Shown here in pieces: positions 44,580-53,549 of a stretch of DNA of 64,000 nt. The notes beneath the pieces were generated by a model, which was not told the origin of the DNA, did no database searches, and was given only the letters and a program-made list of their open reading frames with translations. Each line of letters begins with the position of its first letter. Within the stretch, counting starts at the first letter, position 1. Source of the stretch: Terrimonas sp964445775 (GTDB lineage: Bacteria > Bacteroidota > Bacteroidia > Chitinophagales > Chitinophagaceae); contig CAYUMH010000004.1 in the NCBI GenBank assembly GCA_964445775.1, positions 84,403 to 148,402 on the forward strand, read 5' to 3'. The position numbers were made by a program, and so were the translations under genes.

Positions 44580-46895
44580 ATGCATTTTAATGAAACCTTT
44601 ATCCGGCAACTGGCGAATGACCAATACGGGCTGGATATAAAAGTAAGCCGGCTGAAAGGATACGATGAAGAGAATTTTTTACTGGAAGACAGAGTGGGAA
44701 AGAAGTATATCCTGAAAGTAGCAACGGAGCAACACAACTACGGTTTTATTGCTGCGCAGGTGGCTGTTTTGCAACATCTTTCCGGAACGGATTTGAAGGA
44801 CATGTTCCAGCAAATTGTACCCGATATACAGGGCAACCCCATCTTTACTGTAAAACATTCCGGTGCAGTTTATTATATCAGGGTGCTTACTTACCTGGAT
44901 GGAATATTCTGGGCAGATCACAAAGACCGTACAGATGTTTTATATACTGACCTGGGTAGTTTTTTAGGTAAGATGGATAAGGCCTTACAAAATTTTTCAC
45001 ATGCGGCCATCCACCGGCGTTATACCTGGGACGTGACCACGGCCGCCGATGCGTATACGAATGTAAAATATATCAGGGATCATGAACTGCGCAGGATGGT
45101 TGGCTATTTTTTACTGCAGTTTGAAACAGAAGTAACGCCCTTTCTTCCCTCGTTACGACAGGCCTATATTCATAATGATGCAAATGATCTGAATATTTTA
45201 GTTGCTAATGACAGGATAAAAGGATTGATCGATTTTGGTGATATGGTGCACAGCGCCCTGGTGGGTAACCTGGCCATTGCCTGTACCTATGCCATGTTCA
45301 ATACGGACGATCCCCTGCATGCCGCTGTTAAAATAGTGGAAGGGTATCATGCAGTGTACCCGTTGACGATGCAGGAAACGGACCTGCTCTATTATCTGAT
45401 AGCCGCCAGGTTATGCATCAGTCTTACACAATCTGCCTATAATGCTTCATTAAGCTCAGCGAATGAGCATCATTTTGTGTCGGAAAAACCGGCCCGGGAT
45501 TTATTATACAGGCTGATTAAAATAAACCCGGTAAAGGCACAGGAAAGTTTCCGGTTATCATGTGGCTTTCCATCGTTAATTGATAAAACTGAGGGGTATG
45601 GTCCATTACTGCAGGAAAGAAGAAAACATATCGGCCGGAACCTGAGTATCAGTTATCAGCAGCCTTTAAAAATTGTAAAAGGTGCCTTGCAATATTTGTA
45701 TGATGATCGGGGTAATACATTTGTTGACTGCGTTAATAATGTAAGCCATGTGGGGCATTGCCATCCTGTTGTGGTAAAAGCCGTACAAAAGCAAATAGCC
45801 ACACTTAATACCAATACCAGGTACCTGAATGATGCTATTACCGATTTTGCGAAAGCGTTGATTGCAACCTTACCGCCTAAGCTTTCTGTATGTTATTTTA
45901 CCAATTCGGGCAGTGAGGCAAATGACCTGGCGATACGGATGAGCCGGCATCTTACAAAGCAACAGGACGTGATCGTGTTAGATCATGCTTACCATGGCAC
46001 AACAACGGTAGCCCTGGAGATGAGTCCTTATAAATTTGACGGCAAAGGAGGGTTTACACAAAAGCCGTACATCCATAAAGCTGTTTCACCCGATTTATAC
46101 CGGGGTGAATTCCGTTACCAGCACGAAGATGCCGGCATGCAATATGCAAACGCTGTAAAGACGATTATTGAGCAGCTATCGGCGGATAATAAAGGTGTTG
46201 CCGCTTTTATCTGCGAAACACTGTTAGGTGTTGGCGGCCAGATACCTTTACCTAAAAACTACCTGAAGGAAGTATATAAACATGTACGGGCTGCCGGAGG
46301 TGTTTGTATTGCCGATGAGGTACAGGTTGGCTTTGGAAGAGTGGGTGAAAAATTCTGGGGCTTTGAATTGCAGGATGTGGAACCGGATATTGTTGTTTTA
46401 GGTAAACCAATAGGGAACGGGCATCCGCTGGCGGCAGTGATTGTAACCGAAGAAATTGCAGATTGTTTTAATAATGGAATGGAATATTTTAATACCTATG
46501 GAGGCAATCCCGTTTCAATGACCACGGGCCTGTCGGTGTTGCATGTAATAAAGGATGAAATGCTGCAACAACACGCAAAGGAAACAGGGGAGCATCTTCT
46601 TAGTCTACTTACTCTTTTAATGCATAAATATGCCATTATTGGTGATGTAAGGGGGCATGGCCTGTTTATTGGTGCCGAACTGGTCCGTAGCCGGGAAACA
46701 AAAGAACCGGCTGTAGCCGAGATCAATGCGATTGTGGAACGGATGAAAGAGAAGGGATTTTTGTTGAGTACAGACGGCCCTTTGCATAACGTATTAAAGA
46801 TAAAACCACCCCTGGTATTTAATAAAGCGGATGCAACCGAAATGGTAACCATGCTGGAGGAGGTATTGGAGGAGATGAACATGGATAAGCTGTAA
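44580..46895 (+). CDS. Fused APH-like small-molecule kinase and class III PLP aminotransferase-fold phospho-lyase
   Basis: The 771-residue protein has two parts. Residues 1 to about 330 form an aminoglycoside-phosphotransferase-like kinase with the catalytic Asp200 in YIHNDANDLNIL and metal-binding Asp218 in LIDFGDM. Residues about 340-771 form a class III aminotransferase-fold enzyme with TNSGSEANDLAIR, DHAYHGTT, ADEVQVGFGRVG and the PLP Lys609 in LGKPIGNGHP. The closest known logic is human hydroxylysine kinase plus 5-phosphohydroxylysine phospho-lyase, or ethanolamine-phosphate phospho-lyase. In these systems a kinase phosphorylates an amino alcohol and the PLP enzyme eliminates phosphate and ammonia. 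Related bacterial fusions can carry an M23 peptidase domain in between; none is seen here. No signal peptide, so cytoplasmic. Ordinary transamination remains possible. Confidence 0.88.
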   Translation: MHFNETFIRQLANDQYGLDIKVSRLKGYDEENFLLEDRVGKKYILKVATEQHNYGFIAAQVAVLQHLSGTDLKDMFQQIVPDIQGNPIFTVKHSGAVYYIRVLTYLDGIFWADHKDRTDVLYTDLGSFLGKMDKALQNFSHAAIHRRYTWDVTTAADAYTNVKYIRDHELRRMVGYFLLQFETEVTPFLPSLRQAYIHNDANDLNILVANDRIKGLIDFGDMVHSALVGNLAIACTYAMFNTDDPLHAAVKIVEGYHAVYPLTMQETDLLYYLIAARLCISLTQSAYNASLSSANEHHFVSEKPARDLLYRLIKINPVKAQESFRLSCGFPSLIDKTEGYGPLLQERRKHIGRNLSISYQQPLKIVKGALQYLYDDRGNTFVDCVNNVSHVGHCHPVVVKAVQKQIATLNTNTRYLNDAITDFAKALIATLPPKLSVCYFTNSGSEANDLAIRMSRHLTKQQDVIVLDHAYHGTTTVALEMSPYKFDGKGGFTQKPYIHKAVSPDLYRGEFRYQHEDAGMQYANAVKTIIEQLSADNKGVAAFICETLLGVGGQIPLPKNYLKEVYKHVRAAGGVCIADEVQVGFGRVGEKFWGFELQDVEPDIVVLGKPIGNGHPLAAVIVTEEIADCFNNGMEYFNTYGGNPVSMTTGLSVLHVIKDEMLQQHAKETGEHLLSLLTLLMHKYAIIGDVRGHGLFIGAELVRSRETKEPAVAEINAIVERMKEKGFLLSTDGPLHNVLKIKPPLVFNKADATEMVTMLEEVLEEMNMDKL

Positions 46896-46961
46896 ACCTG
46901 CAGTGTGTGAATGACTACTACGCTATAATATTTTGCATTTTCCTTTTGCGTTTACAATGGG

Positions 46962-46969
46962 TACTTTTG
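46962..46969 (+). promoter_or_regulatory. Possible -7 element of the DUF389 gene
   Basis: TACTTTTG matches the Bacteroidota TAnnTTTG -7 consensus exactly and lies 16 nt upstream of ATG 46986. No TTTG was found at the expected -33 distance, so support is weak. Confidence 0.3.
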
Positions 46970-46985
46970 CCAGTAAAATGTACCT

Positions 46986-48335
46986 ATGACGATTCGTATA
47001 TTACGTGTGCTGACTTATTTACGCAAGAAACTGCGTTTACCCAACGACCCGGAAAGTATCAGGCTGTCTACGGAACGTATCAGGGACAGCGCTGAGATTG
47101 CTGGTGTGAACTTATGGGTACTGGTGATCGCTATTTTTATTGCCTGCCTGGGCTTAAATACTGATTCGGTAACCGTGGTCATCGGTGCGATGTTAATATC
47201 GCCGTTGATGGGCCCTATATCGGCTCTCGGTCTGGGCCTGGGTATTAACGACTGGGAACTGATAAAGAGAGCCCTGCGTAATCTTATTGTAGCGGCCTTG
47301 TTATCGCTTATTACTTCTACTGTATTTTTTCTTATCAGTCCCATGAAGGATGCGGGACAAATGTTATTATCACAAACCTCTCCCTCCTTATATGATGTAT
47401 TGATCGCATTTTTTGGTGGCCTGGCCAGTATTATGGCCAGTTCCAGTAAACTAAGGGCCAGTAATGTAATACCAGGTGTGGCCATTGCTACTACTTTAAT
47501 GATGCCCCTGTGTACTGCAGGATATGGTATATCGATAGGAGAGTGGCGGTATATTGCCGGAGCTATTTATATGTTCTTTATCAACTCGGTATTTATTGGT
47601 GCCGCTACTTTTTTAATGGTCAACCTGTTTGGTTATCCTAAAGTAAGTATTCACGATAGTAAAAAACGTAAACGTACCAGGGCCATTATTGCCACATTGC
47701 TCATCATTACCTTTATTCCCAGTGTGTACCTGACCTATCATATTGTTACCCGTTATTTTTTTGAAAAGAATGCCAATGCTTTTATTAAAAACGAAGTACA
47801 GGATAAGGATCATTTTGTGATCACCAAAAGATTGTTGTATAACCGGAATAAACCTGTTATTGAGTTGAGTATGCTGGGCCAGAATATTGACAGTGTTCAC
47901 TATGCCGAACTGGTAAAACGCATGCCCAAATATTTCCTGGGCCATGTGGGTCTGGTATTATTCCAGGGCCAGGATAGCCGGGTGGCCGCCAAGTCATATT
48001 TTGACCAGATAAGCAGCGGGCTTGAAATGAATAATGCTGCTATTCAAAATTTATACCGGCGGGTGGATAGTCTGCAAAAAATAACTGACCAGCAGTTGTA
48101 TGTGGATAGCCTGGAATATAAAATTGGTAAGCTGGTACACACGGTTGATAGCAGTGTACAAAGCGTGCGTGTATCCAGCGTAATAGCCTACAATATGGTG
48201 AAAGCTAAAAAAGATACTTCCTGGACTGCACAGCTGCAGTTTCAAAAAAATCCTTCACCGGCTGACCGTAATAAAATGACTGATCTGCTAAAAGAAAAGT
48301 TAGGCCTGCAAAATATGCAGCTGCGTTTCGATTAA
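46986..48335 (+). CDS. DUF389 / TIGR00341-type integral membrane protein
   Basis: The 449-residue protein has about six membrane helices in residues 38-265, including the family's VTVVIGAMLISPLMGPISALGLG segment (about residues 61-83) and LRASNVIPGVAIATTLMMPLCTAGYG (about 155-180). The C-terminal 185 residues are a soluble domain with a coiled-coil-like part (IQNLYRRVDSLQKITDQQL). The family is widespread and its function is uncertain; a transport role has been suggested. It follows the kinase/lyase gene after 90 nt, possibly with its own promoter, and converges on the MFS gene with 13 nt between stops. Confidence 0.85.
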   Translation: MTIRILRVLTYLRKKLRLPNDPESIRLSTERIRDSAEIAGVNLWVLVIAIFIACLGLNTDSVTVVIGAMLISPLMGPISALGLGLGINDWELIKRALRNLIVAALLSLITSTVFFLISPMKDAGQMLLSQTSPSLYDVLIAFFGGLASIMASSSKLRASNVIPGVAIATTLMMPLCTAGYGISIGEWRYIAGAIYMFFINSVFIGAATFLMVNLFGYPKVSIHDSKKRKRTRAIIATLLIITFIPSVYLTYHIVTRYFFEKNANAFIKNEVQDKDHFVITKRLLYNRNKPVIELSMLGQNIDSVHYAELVKRMPKYFLGHVGLVLFQGQDSRVAAKSYFDQISSGLEMNNAAIQNLYRRVDSLQKITDQQLYVDSLEYKIGKLVHTVDSSVQSVRVSSVIAYNMVKAKKDTSWTAQLQFQKNPSPADRNKMTDLLKEKLGLQNMQLRFD

Positions 48336-48348
48336 TTATTTAGAGGAT

Positions 48349-49608
48349 TTAGTATTGCATCTTACGTAAAGAAGGCGCTTTGAACCAGGTAACAATTACC
48401 ACACCAATGGTCATACAGCCGCCGAATACCACGGATGGAATAACACCCAGGAGCCTGGCCATGGTACCGCTTTCAAACTGTCCTAACTCATTACTGCTGT
48501 TAATGAACATGGAGCTTACGCTCATTACCCGGCCCCGGACATGGTCAGGGGTTTTTAACTGCATAATAGTACCACGGGTTACCACGCTTACCCCATCCAT
48601 AATACCGGCAATAACCAGTGCTAAAAAGGAAAGTATAAACCATTTGGATAAGCCGAAAATAATAATACAGACACCAAAGCCCGCTACGGCATACATGAGC
48701 TTTTTGCCCTGGTTGCGGCGCATGGGGATAAAGGTTAAAGTCAGTACACTGATGATAGCGCCGATATCGGTAGCAGCATTTAACCAGCCAAAGCCGATAG
48801 AGCCAACTTTTAAAATATCCCTTGCATAAATGGGCACCAATGCTACCGCACCGCCGAATAATACGGCGAAAAGGTCCAATGACAGGGCGCCTAAAATTTC
48901 TTTGGTCTTAAATACAAAACGAAGGCCCTCGCTCATGCTTTGTAAAGTGGTTTGCTGTGCCGGTTTGGCCACCGGTGGTTGTCTTTTTAAAAATGCCAGC
49001 ACGATCAGCGAAAGGCCCATGATACTGCAAACAACGATAAGTGTATTGTGAATACCGATAAAGTGGATCAGGAATCCCCCGGTAGCATGACCGGTAACCG
49101 ATGCCGTTAAAAAAGCGCCCTGGTTCCAGGTAATAGCGTTTTGCAACAAATGCCGGGGAACAATACCCGCGATCATGGTACTGAAGCTGGGACCTACAAA
49201 AGAGCGGATTAGTCCTGTAATCACAAACAGTCCATAGATGCACCAGGCGATCTGTTTGTTTTTGAGATGGGTACCGATATAACCGCTTGATAAAAACAAC
49301 AACGCACCCGCTACACATACATACACAAATATGCTGCGTAACATCAGGTTGCGTTTTTCACTCCGGTCGATCACATGCCCGGCATAGAGGGCCATTATAA
49401 AAGCCGGGATAAACTCCGACAGTCCTACCAGGCCAATGGCCAGCGGGTCGTTGGTCAGTTCGTAGATCCACCAGCCCACCACAGAAGTGATCATGCGCAG
49501 GGACATGACAAACATAAAACGGCCGGTAATGAGATTTCGGTATTGAATCACCCTTAGTGCAGCAAAAGGGTCGGAGGTAACCTGTTTGATGGAGGAGTCG
49601 TCGTTCAT
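48349..49608 (-). CDS. MFS transporter (EntS/MFS_3-like exporter)
   Basis: The chosen ATG at 49608 gives 419 residues; an upstream frame to 49644 overlaps the promoter and is rejected. There are about twelve membrane segments. The start SDPFAALRVIQYRNLITGRFMFVMSLRMITSVVGWWIYELTNDPLAIGLVGL (quoted in parts) and GHVIDRSEKRNLML are typical of the MFS_3 group that includes the enterobactin exporter EntS. A later DHVRGRVMSVSSMFI motif matches the second-half signature. Substrate unknown. A near-consensus Bacteroidota promoter lies directly upstream. Confidence 0.88.
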   Translation of the reverse strand: MNDDSSIKQVTSDPFAALRVIQYRNLITGRFMFVMSLRMITSVVGWWIYELTNDPLAIGLVGLSEFIPAFIMALYAGHVIDRSEKRNLMLRSIFVYVCVAGALLFLSSGYIGTHLKNKQIAWCIYGLFVITGLIRSFVGPSFSTMIAGIVPRHLLQNAITWNQGAFLTASVTGHATGGFLIHFIGIHNTLIVVCSIMGLSLIVLAFLKRQPPVAKPAQQTTLQSMSEGLRFVFKTKEILGALSLDLFAVLFGGAVALVPIYARDILKVGSIGFGWLNAATDIGAIISVLTLTFIPMRRNQGKKLMYAVAGFGVCIIIFGLSKWFILSFLALVIAGIMDGVSVVTRGTIMQLKTPDHVRGRVMSVSSMFINSSNELGQFESGTMARLLGVIPSVVFGGCMTIGVVIVTWFKAPSLRKMQY

Positions 49609-49615
49609 AGCGGAG

Positions 49616-49645
49616 CAAAGGTAGTAGTTATTAGGTTTTTCCAAA
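49616..49645 (-). promoter_or_regulatory. Bacteroidota-type promoter of the MFS gene
   Basis: On the minus strand TTTG (49642-49645) and TACCTTTG (49616-49623) are separated by 18 nt, matching the -33/-7 consensus TTTG-N19-TAnnTTTG within one base of spacing. The -7 element ends 7 nt before ATG 49608, so the transcript may be leaderless or nearly so. Confidence 0.65.
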
Positions 49646-49679
49646 AGTTCAAAGGCGGTTGGAAATGGGCATTTGTATT

Positions 49680-49806
49680 AAGTATATAGTATTTAGTATA
49701 TAGATTAGTAACCTGTTACTGCACGACAACCTTGAACTCTTAAACCTTTGAACTCCTTGAACCTTCATCACGACAACCTTAAACCTTATACCTTAAACTT
49801 TAAACC
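49680..49806 (-). repeat. 127-bp dispersed repeat, copy A (inverted relative to copy B)
   Basis: Read on the minus strand it begins two to three bases after the SNF2-gene stop. It has AAAGTTTAAGG-type heptamers, then GGTTGTCGTGATGAAGGTTC, further GGTTCAAG words, GGTTGTCGTGC, TAACAGGTTAC and ATCTATATACTAAATACTA. Copy B (56176-56302, + strand) matches it along its whole length with only a few substitutions and one-base shifts. Confidence 0.85.
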
Positions 49807-49808
49807 CT

Positions 49809-52664
49809 CTACGCAAACAGGTACGCAATATCCTCCTCCGACAGGTTTTGAATAAATCCATCGTCGGTGGAGATAAGGTCAGCTGAAAGTTTTTTCTTTT
49901 TGCTTTGTAACTGGATGATCTTTTCCTCGATACTGTCCTTACAAATCATTTTGTAGGCAAATACACTCTTGGTCTGGCCAATACGGTGGGTACGGTCAAT
50001 GGCCTGTTGCTGTACCGCCTCATTCCACCAGGGGTCAAAGAGAAATACATAATCTGCTGCGGTTAAGGTAATACCGGCATTGCCGGCTTTCAGGCTAATG
50101 AGGAAGAGGTTGGTATCATTGTCTTCCTGCTGGAAAGCATTGACCATCTCCATTCTTTTTTCCGCCGGGGTTTGCCCGTCGAAATGGTAGTATTTGAGTT
50201 GTTTCTTTTTGGCCTGTTCTGCAATCAGGTTTAACATGCTGGTGAACTGTGAAAATACCAGCACTTTATGTTTTGCCAGTAAATTATCCAGCTCTTCAAA
50301 CAGTACCTGCATTTTAATAGATTCACTGGCAGTTCTATCCTCTTCGGGCAACAACAGGGGAGAGTTACATACCTGCCGTAATTTTAAAATACCCTGTATT
50401 ACAGCCAGTTTGGCCTGCCCCACACCTTTTTGCTGGATATCAGTAAAGATATTGCCGCGTATCTGCTCCTTGATACTCTCGTACATATCCCGCTGGCTAT
50501 TGCTCATTTCACACCATAATACTGTTTCCGTTTTTTCGGGCAGGTCAGTAGCAACCTGCTCCTTGGTACGGCGTAATACAAAGGGCGCAATGATCTTTTG
50601 CAGGTATTGCATTTTCTCTTCATCGCCAAAACGGTCAATGGGATCGGCATATTCTTTTTTAAAGAACTCACGGTTGCCAAACATGCCGGGTAATACGGTG
50701 TTCAGCTGCGCATACAAATCGAAGGTATTGTTCACTACCGGCGTACCGCTGAGGGCAAAACAGTAGGTTGACCATATTTCACCCACTGCCCGGGTAATTT
50801 GAGCCGAGGGGTTTTTAATATTATGGCTTTCATCAATGATCATCACGCCAAACTGCAGGGCCTTTAGTTTTTCTATATCTGAACGCAGGGTGCCATAGCT
50901 GGTAATATAAACCTGTACATTTTTATCCTGTAACACCGCATCATTTCGCTGGGCGCCATGGTGTACCGAAAGGTTTACATCCGGTAAAAACTTTTTAAAC
51001 TCCTGTTCCCAGTTATATACCAGGGAAGCCGGGCAGACAATGATATGTTGTTGTGCAGGGTGGGCTTCAATAATGGAAGCGATAAAGCAAATGGTCTGTA
51101 ATGTTTTACCCAGGCCCATATCGTCGGCCAGGCAACCACCGGCACCGGCATCGGATAGTAAACGCATCCACTCATATCCTTTTTGCTGGTAACTTCTCAG
51201 ATCGGCCTGTATAGCGGCTGGTGCCGTGTATACTGTTTCACCTGCCAGCCAGGCCTGCCAGCGTTTCCACCAGCTGGTATAATTAATGGCGGGTTGTAAG
51301 GACAGGTTATCACCATCCTGTAAAGGAATAGCCAGCCAGCTGGCAATGGTGAGATCCTGTTTATTTACCTTCCCGTGTTTAATGAACGTGGCATACTGTT
51401 TATGCCAGTCATCGCCCAGTACACCCAGGCTGCCGTCCTTTAATAATACGGCTCTTTGACCGGCCAGTAATATTTTCTGCAGTTCGTTCAACGGTACGGT
51501 TTCGGTACCAAACTGTAGTACAAATTTGATACGGATAAACTGTTCCGTGGCTTCCAGCTGTTCCATGGTGGTAATGGCTTTATGGGTGGAGTAGCGGAAA
51601 TGTTTCAGCATGTCCATACCCAGCAGGTCAATACCACTGGTCAGTAATTTATGATAGGCTTTTAAAAACCATTGTTTTTTTTGTGCTTCGGCAAAGGACA
51701 GGTAATAATAACCGTTTTTCTGGTCGGGAAATTTTGGGTGCAGTCCCTCCAGCAGGTCCAGTAATTGTTTTTCCTGTGTTTCATTACGGTTAATGGTCAC
51801 CAGTTGTCCTTTTTCCGATAATTCGGTTACAGGCTGCCAGGCTCCTTCCATAATATAACCATCATAGCTCCATTTTGGCGTAAGCATCAGGAAAGCGCCA
51901 CTTAATTCACTCAACACTACCTGGCCTACCGGCTCGGCCGTAATGGTGTTTTCGGTTTGCAGGCTATTGCGTTTAACCGGGTACTTGCCTTCCAGCTCCA
52001 GCAATATATACTGTATCAGGTCGGCAGGATTATAAGCATATTGTTCGGGTTGTTGCTGCCGCAGCCATTCCAGGGTCTGGTAATCACCGAAGTACAGCAT
52101 GAAATACTCGTTACCGCTTTCCAGTAAAAAGTATTTGCGGGTAAAGCTGTCCAGCGCAAACGGGGTACCGTTAATATTTACCCAGGTGGTAAGATAATAA
52201 CCGTCGTCCCTGGTATCCACTTCAAAACTTAACTGGGGCCGGTAGTTGCTGATGCTGCAGGGGGCTGTAAGCCAGCGTTTTTTATCCAGCAGTTCACGGG
52301 TATGGTACCATTTAACCAGGGGCATGAAGGGCTTGGCTTCCAGCAGCCGGTCATAATAATACTTTACCAGTTGCTGTTGCTGGAATTGCTGAAAGGGGAG
52401 GGGACTTTTTTGCAGGTTATACCGTTGTTTGATCTCGCTTACCGCTTTGTCCATATTATCGTCGCCAAAGCTGGCAAAAGCTTTCAGCGCTTCCTGTGGT
52501 AAATGGGCAAATTGCTGTTGTAAGCCTTTGTTTACAATGGCGTTGGAGGTATATACAGGAGGTTTGGACTCCTTATCCACCTTTAATAATTGTACAAATC
52601 CTTTCGGGGTATCAATTTTATGTGCAAACAGTACCAGTGCGTTATTCGTCTTATTACTCGCCAT
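49809..52664 (-). CDS. SNF2-family DNA translocase (DEAD/H helicase superfamily 2)
   Basis: The 951-residue protein has an N-terminal region of about 460 residues without obvious motif and a C-terminal SNF2 motor. Motor motifs are DDMGLGKTLQT (Lys520), HIIVCPASLVYNWEQEF, IIDESHNIKN (DEAH-like box), FALSGTPVVNN, and in the second RecA lobe VLVFSQFT, LISLKAGNAGITLTAADYVF and QAIDRTHRIGQTKSVF. SNF2 proteins move along double-stranded DNA and displace bound proteins such as RNA polymerase or nucleoid proteins. The exact bacterial role is unknown. A strong Shine-Dalgarno and a -7-like element precede it. It shares its neighbourhood with an H1-like protein and a SET-domain protein. Confidence 0.93.
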   Translation of the reverse strand: MASNKTNNALVLFAHKIDTPKGFVQLLKVDKESKPPVYTSNAIVNKGLQQQFAHLPQEALKAFASFGDDNMDKAVSEIKQRYNLQKSPLPFQQFQQQQLVKYYYDRLLEAKPFMPLVKWYHTRELLDKKRWLTAPCSISNYRPQLSFEVDTRDDGYYLTTWVNINGTPFALDSFTRKYFLLESGNEYFMLYFGDYQTLEWLRQQQPEQYAYNPADLIQYILLELEGKYPVKRNSLQTENTITAEPVGQVVLSELSGAFLMLTPKWSYDGYIMEGAWQPVTELSEKGQLVTINRNETQEKQLLDLLEGLHPKFPDQKNGYYYLSFAEAQKKQWFLKAYHKLLTSGIDLLGMDMLKHFRYSTHKAITTMEQLEATEQFIRIKFVLQFGTETVPLNELQKILLAGQRAVLLKDGSLGVLGDDWHKQYATFIKHGKVNKQDLTIASWLAIPLQDGDNLSLQPAINYTSWWKRWQAWLAGETVYTAPAAIQADLRSYQQKGYEWMRLLSDAGAGGCLADDMGLGKTLQTICFIASIIEAHPAQQHIIVCPASLVYNWEQEFKKFLPDVNLSVHHGAQRNDAVLQDKNVQVYITSYGTLRSDIEKLKALQFGVMIIDESHNIKNPSAQITRAVGEIWSTYCFALSGTPVVNNTFDLYAQLNTVLPGMFGNREFFKKEYADPIDRFGDEEKMQYLQKIIAPFVLRRTKEQVATDLPEKTETVLWCEMSNSQRDMYESIKEQIRGNIFTDIQQKGVGQAKLAVIQGILKLRQVCNSPLLLPEEDRTASESIKMQVLFEELDNLLAKHKVLVFSQFTSMLNLIAEQAKKKQLKYYHFDGQTPAEKRMEMVNAFQQEDNDTNLFLISLKAGNAGITLTAADYVFLFDPWWNEAVQQQAIDRTHRIGQTKSVFAYKMICKDSIEEKIIQLQSKKKKLSADLISTDDGFIQNLSEEDIAYLFA

Positions 52665-52666
52665 TA

Positions 52667-52700
52667 CCTTCTCCTTATATAAAAATGGGTGGCAAACTTA
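52667..52700 (-). promoter_or_regulatory. Strong Shine-Dalgarno and -7-like element of the SNF2 gene
   Basis: On the minus strand AAGGAGAAGG (52667-52676) sits close upstream of ATG 52664, an unusually good Shine-Dalgarno for this phylum. TAAGTTTG (52693-52700) matches TAnnTTTG, but no TTTG lies at -33. Confidence 0.45.
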
Positions 52701-52843
52701 TAACAACCGGCCTGTAATCGGAAATAATAATATCAACGCCCGGGCCTTAAATATTTAAAAAAATGATAATCGGTAGCCCGAATCCAGTGGGTTAGCATTA
52801 TCTTCAGTCCACCTTATCAACTGACAAATTCGAACTGTTTATT

Positions 52844-53362
52844 ATGATTATTCTTGAGACTGAACGATTGTATATCAGGGAATTTACTTATGATGATGCG
52901 CCTTTTATTATTGAATTGGTAAATAATCCCACCTGGCTTGAATTTATTGGCGATAGAAACGTGAATAACCTGGATGATGCCCACCGGTATATGCGGGATA
53001 AAATAATATACCTGTACGAGCAATATGGGTATGGCCCCTGGTTGCTGGAAGATAAACACACCCATGAGTCCATCGGCATGTGCGGGCTCATTAACCGTGA
53101 TTTTTTAAACGATACGGATATTGGTTATGCATTGCTGCCGGGCTTTACGGGTAAGGGACTGGCTTTTGAAGCAGCCAAAGCGGTACTGGACTATGGTTAC
53201 CGGGTGTTGCAACTGCCGGCCATTGTGGCTATTACCCTGCCTGCAAATACGGCTTCCATCAGGTTATTGCAAAAACTGGGTATGCAAAGCAACAGCAGTA
53301 TACAGCCTCCGCAAAGCCCCAATACCCTTAGCCTGTTTGAGCCGGTAAAGATAAATAGCTGA
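52844..53362 (+). CDS. GNAT-family N-acetyltransferase (RimJ/RimL-like)
   Basis: The 172-residue protein shows the GNAT fold: beta1 with LETERLYIREFTYDD at the N-terminus, then MCGLINRDFLNDTDIGYALLPGFTGKGLAFEAAKAVLDYG. The segment LPGFTGKGLAFEA is the acetyl-CoA-binding Q/R-x-x-G-x-G/A loop. LPANTASIRLLQKLGM matches the RimJ/RimL C-terminal signature (N-x-x-S-x-x-x-L-x-K-x-G). It would acetylate an amino group on a protein terminus or small molecule; substrate unknown. It is transcribed divergently from the SNF2 gene. Confidence 0.9.
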   Translation: MIILETERLYIREFTYDDAPFIIELVNNPTWLEFIGDRNVNNLDDAHRYMRDKIIYLYEQYGYGPWLLEDKHTHESIGMCGLINRDFLNDTDIGYALLPGFTGKGLAFEAAKAVLDYGYRVLQLPAIVAITLPANTASIRLLQKLGMQSNSSIQPPQSPNTLSLFEPVKINS

Positions 53363-53549
53363 GTAAAACGGTTTTTTCTATAAAAACAGTAGGATAATGT
53401 GTTTACTGTTCTTATCTTAGGATGGCACTAACAACAAAATACAGGTGTTTTATAAAAAACTTACTATAATTTTTTGTTGAACCACTGTATTCGTTGTAAT
53501 TTCATTTTTACTTCATTACCTATCATTCCAACTAAAAAAACATTGATGT

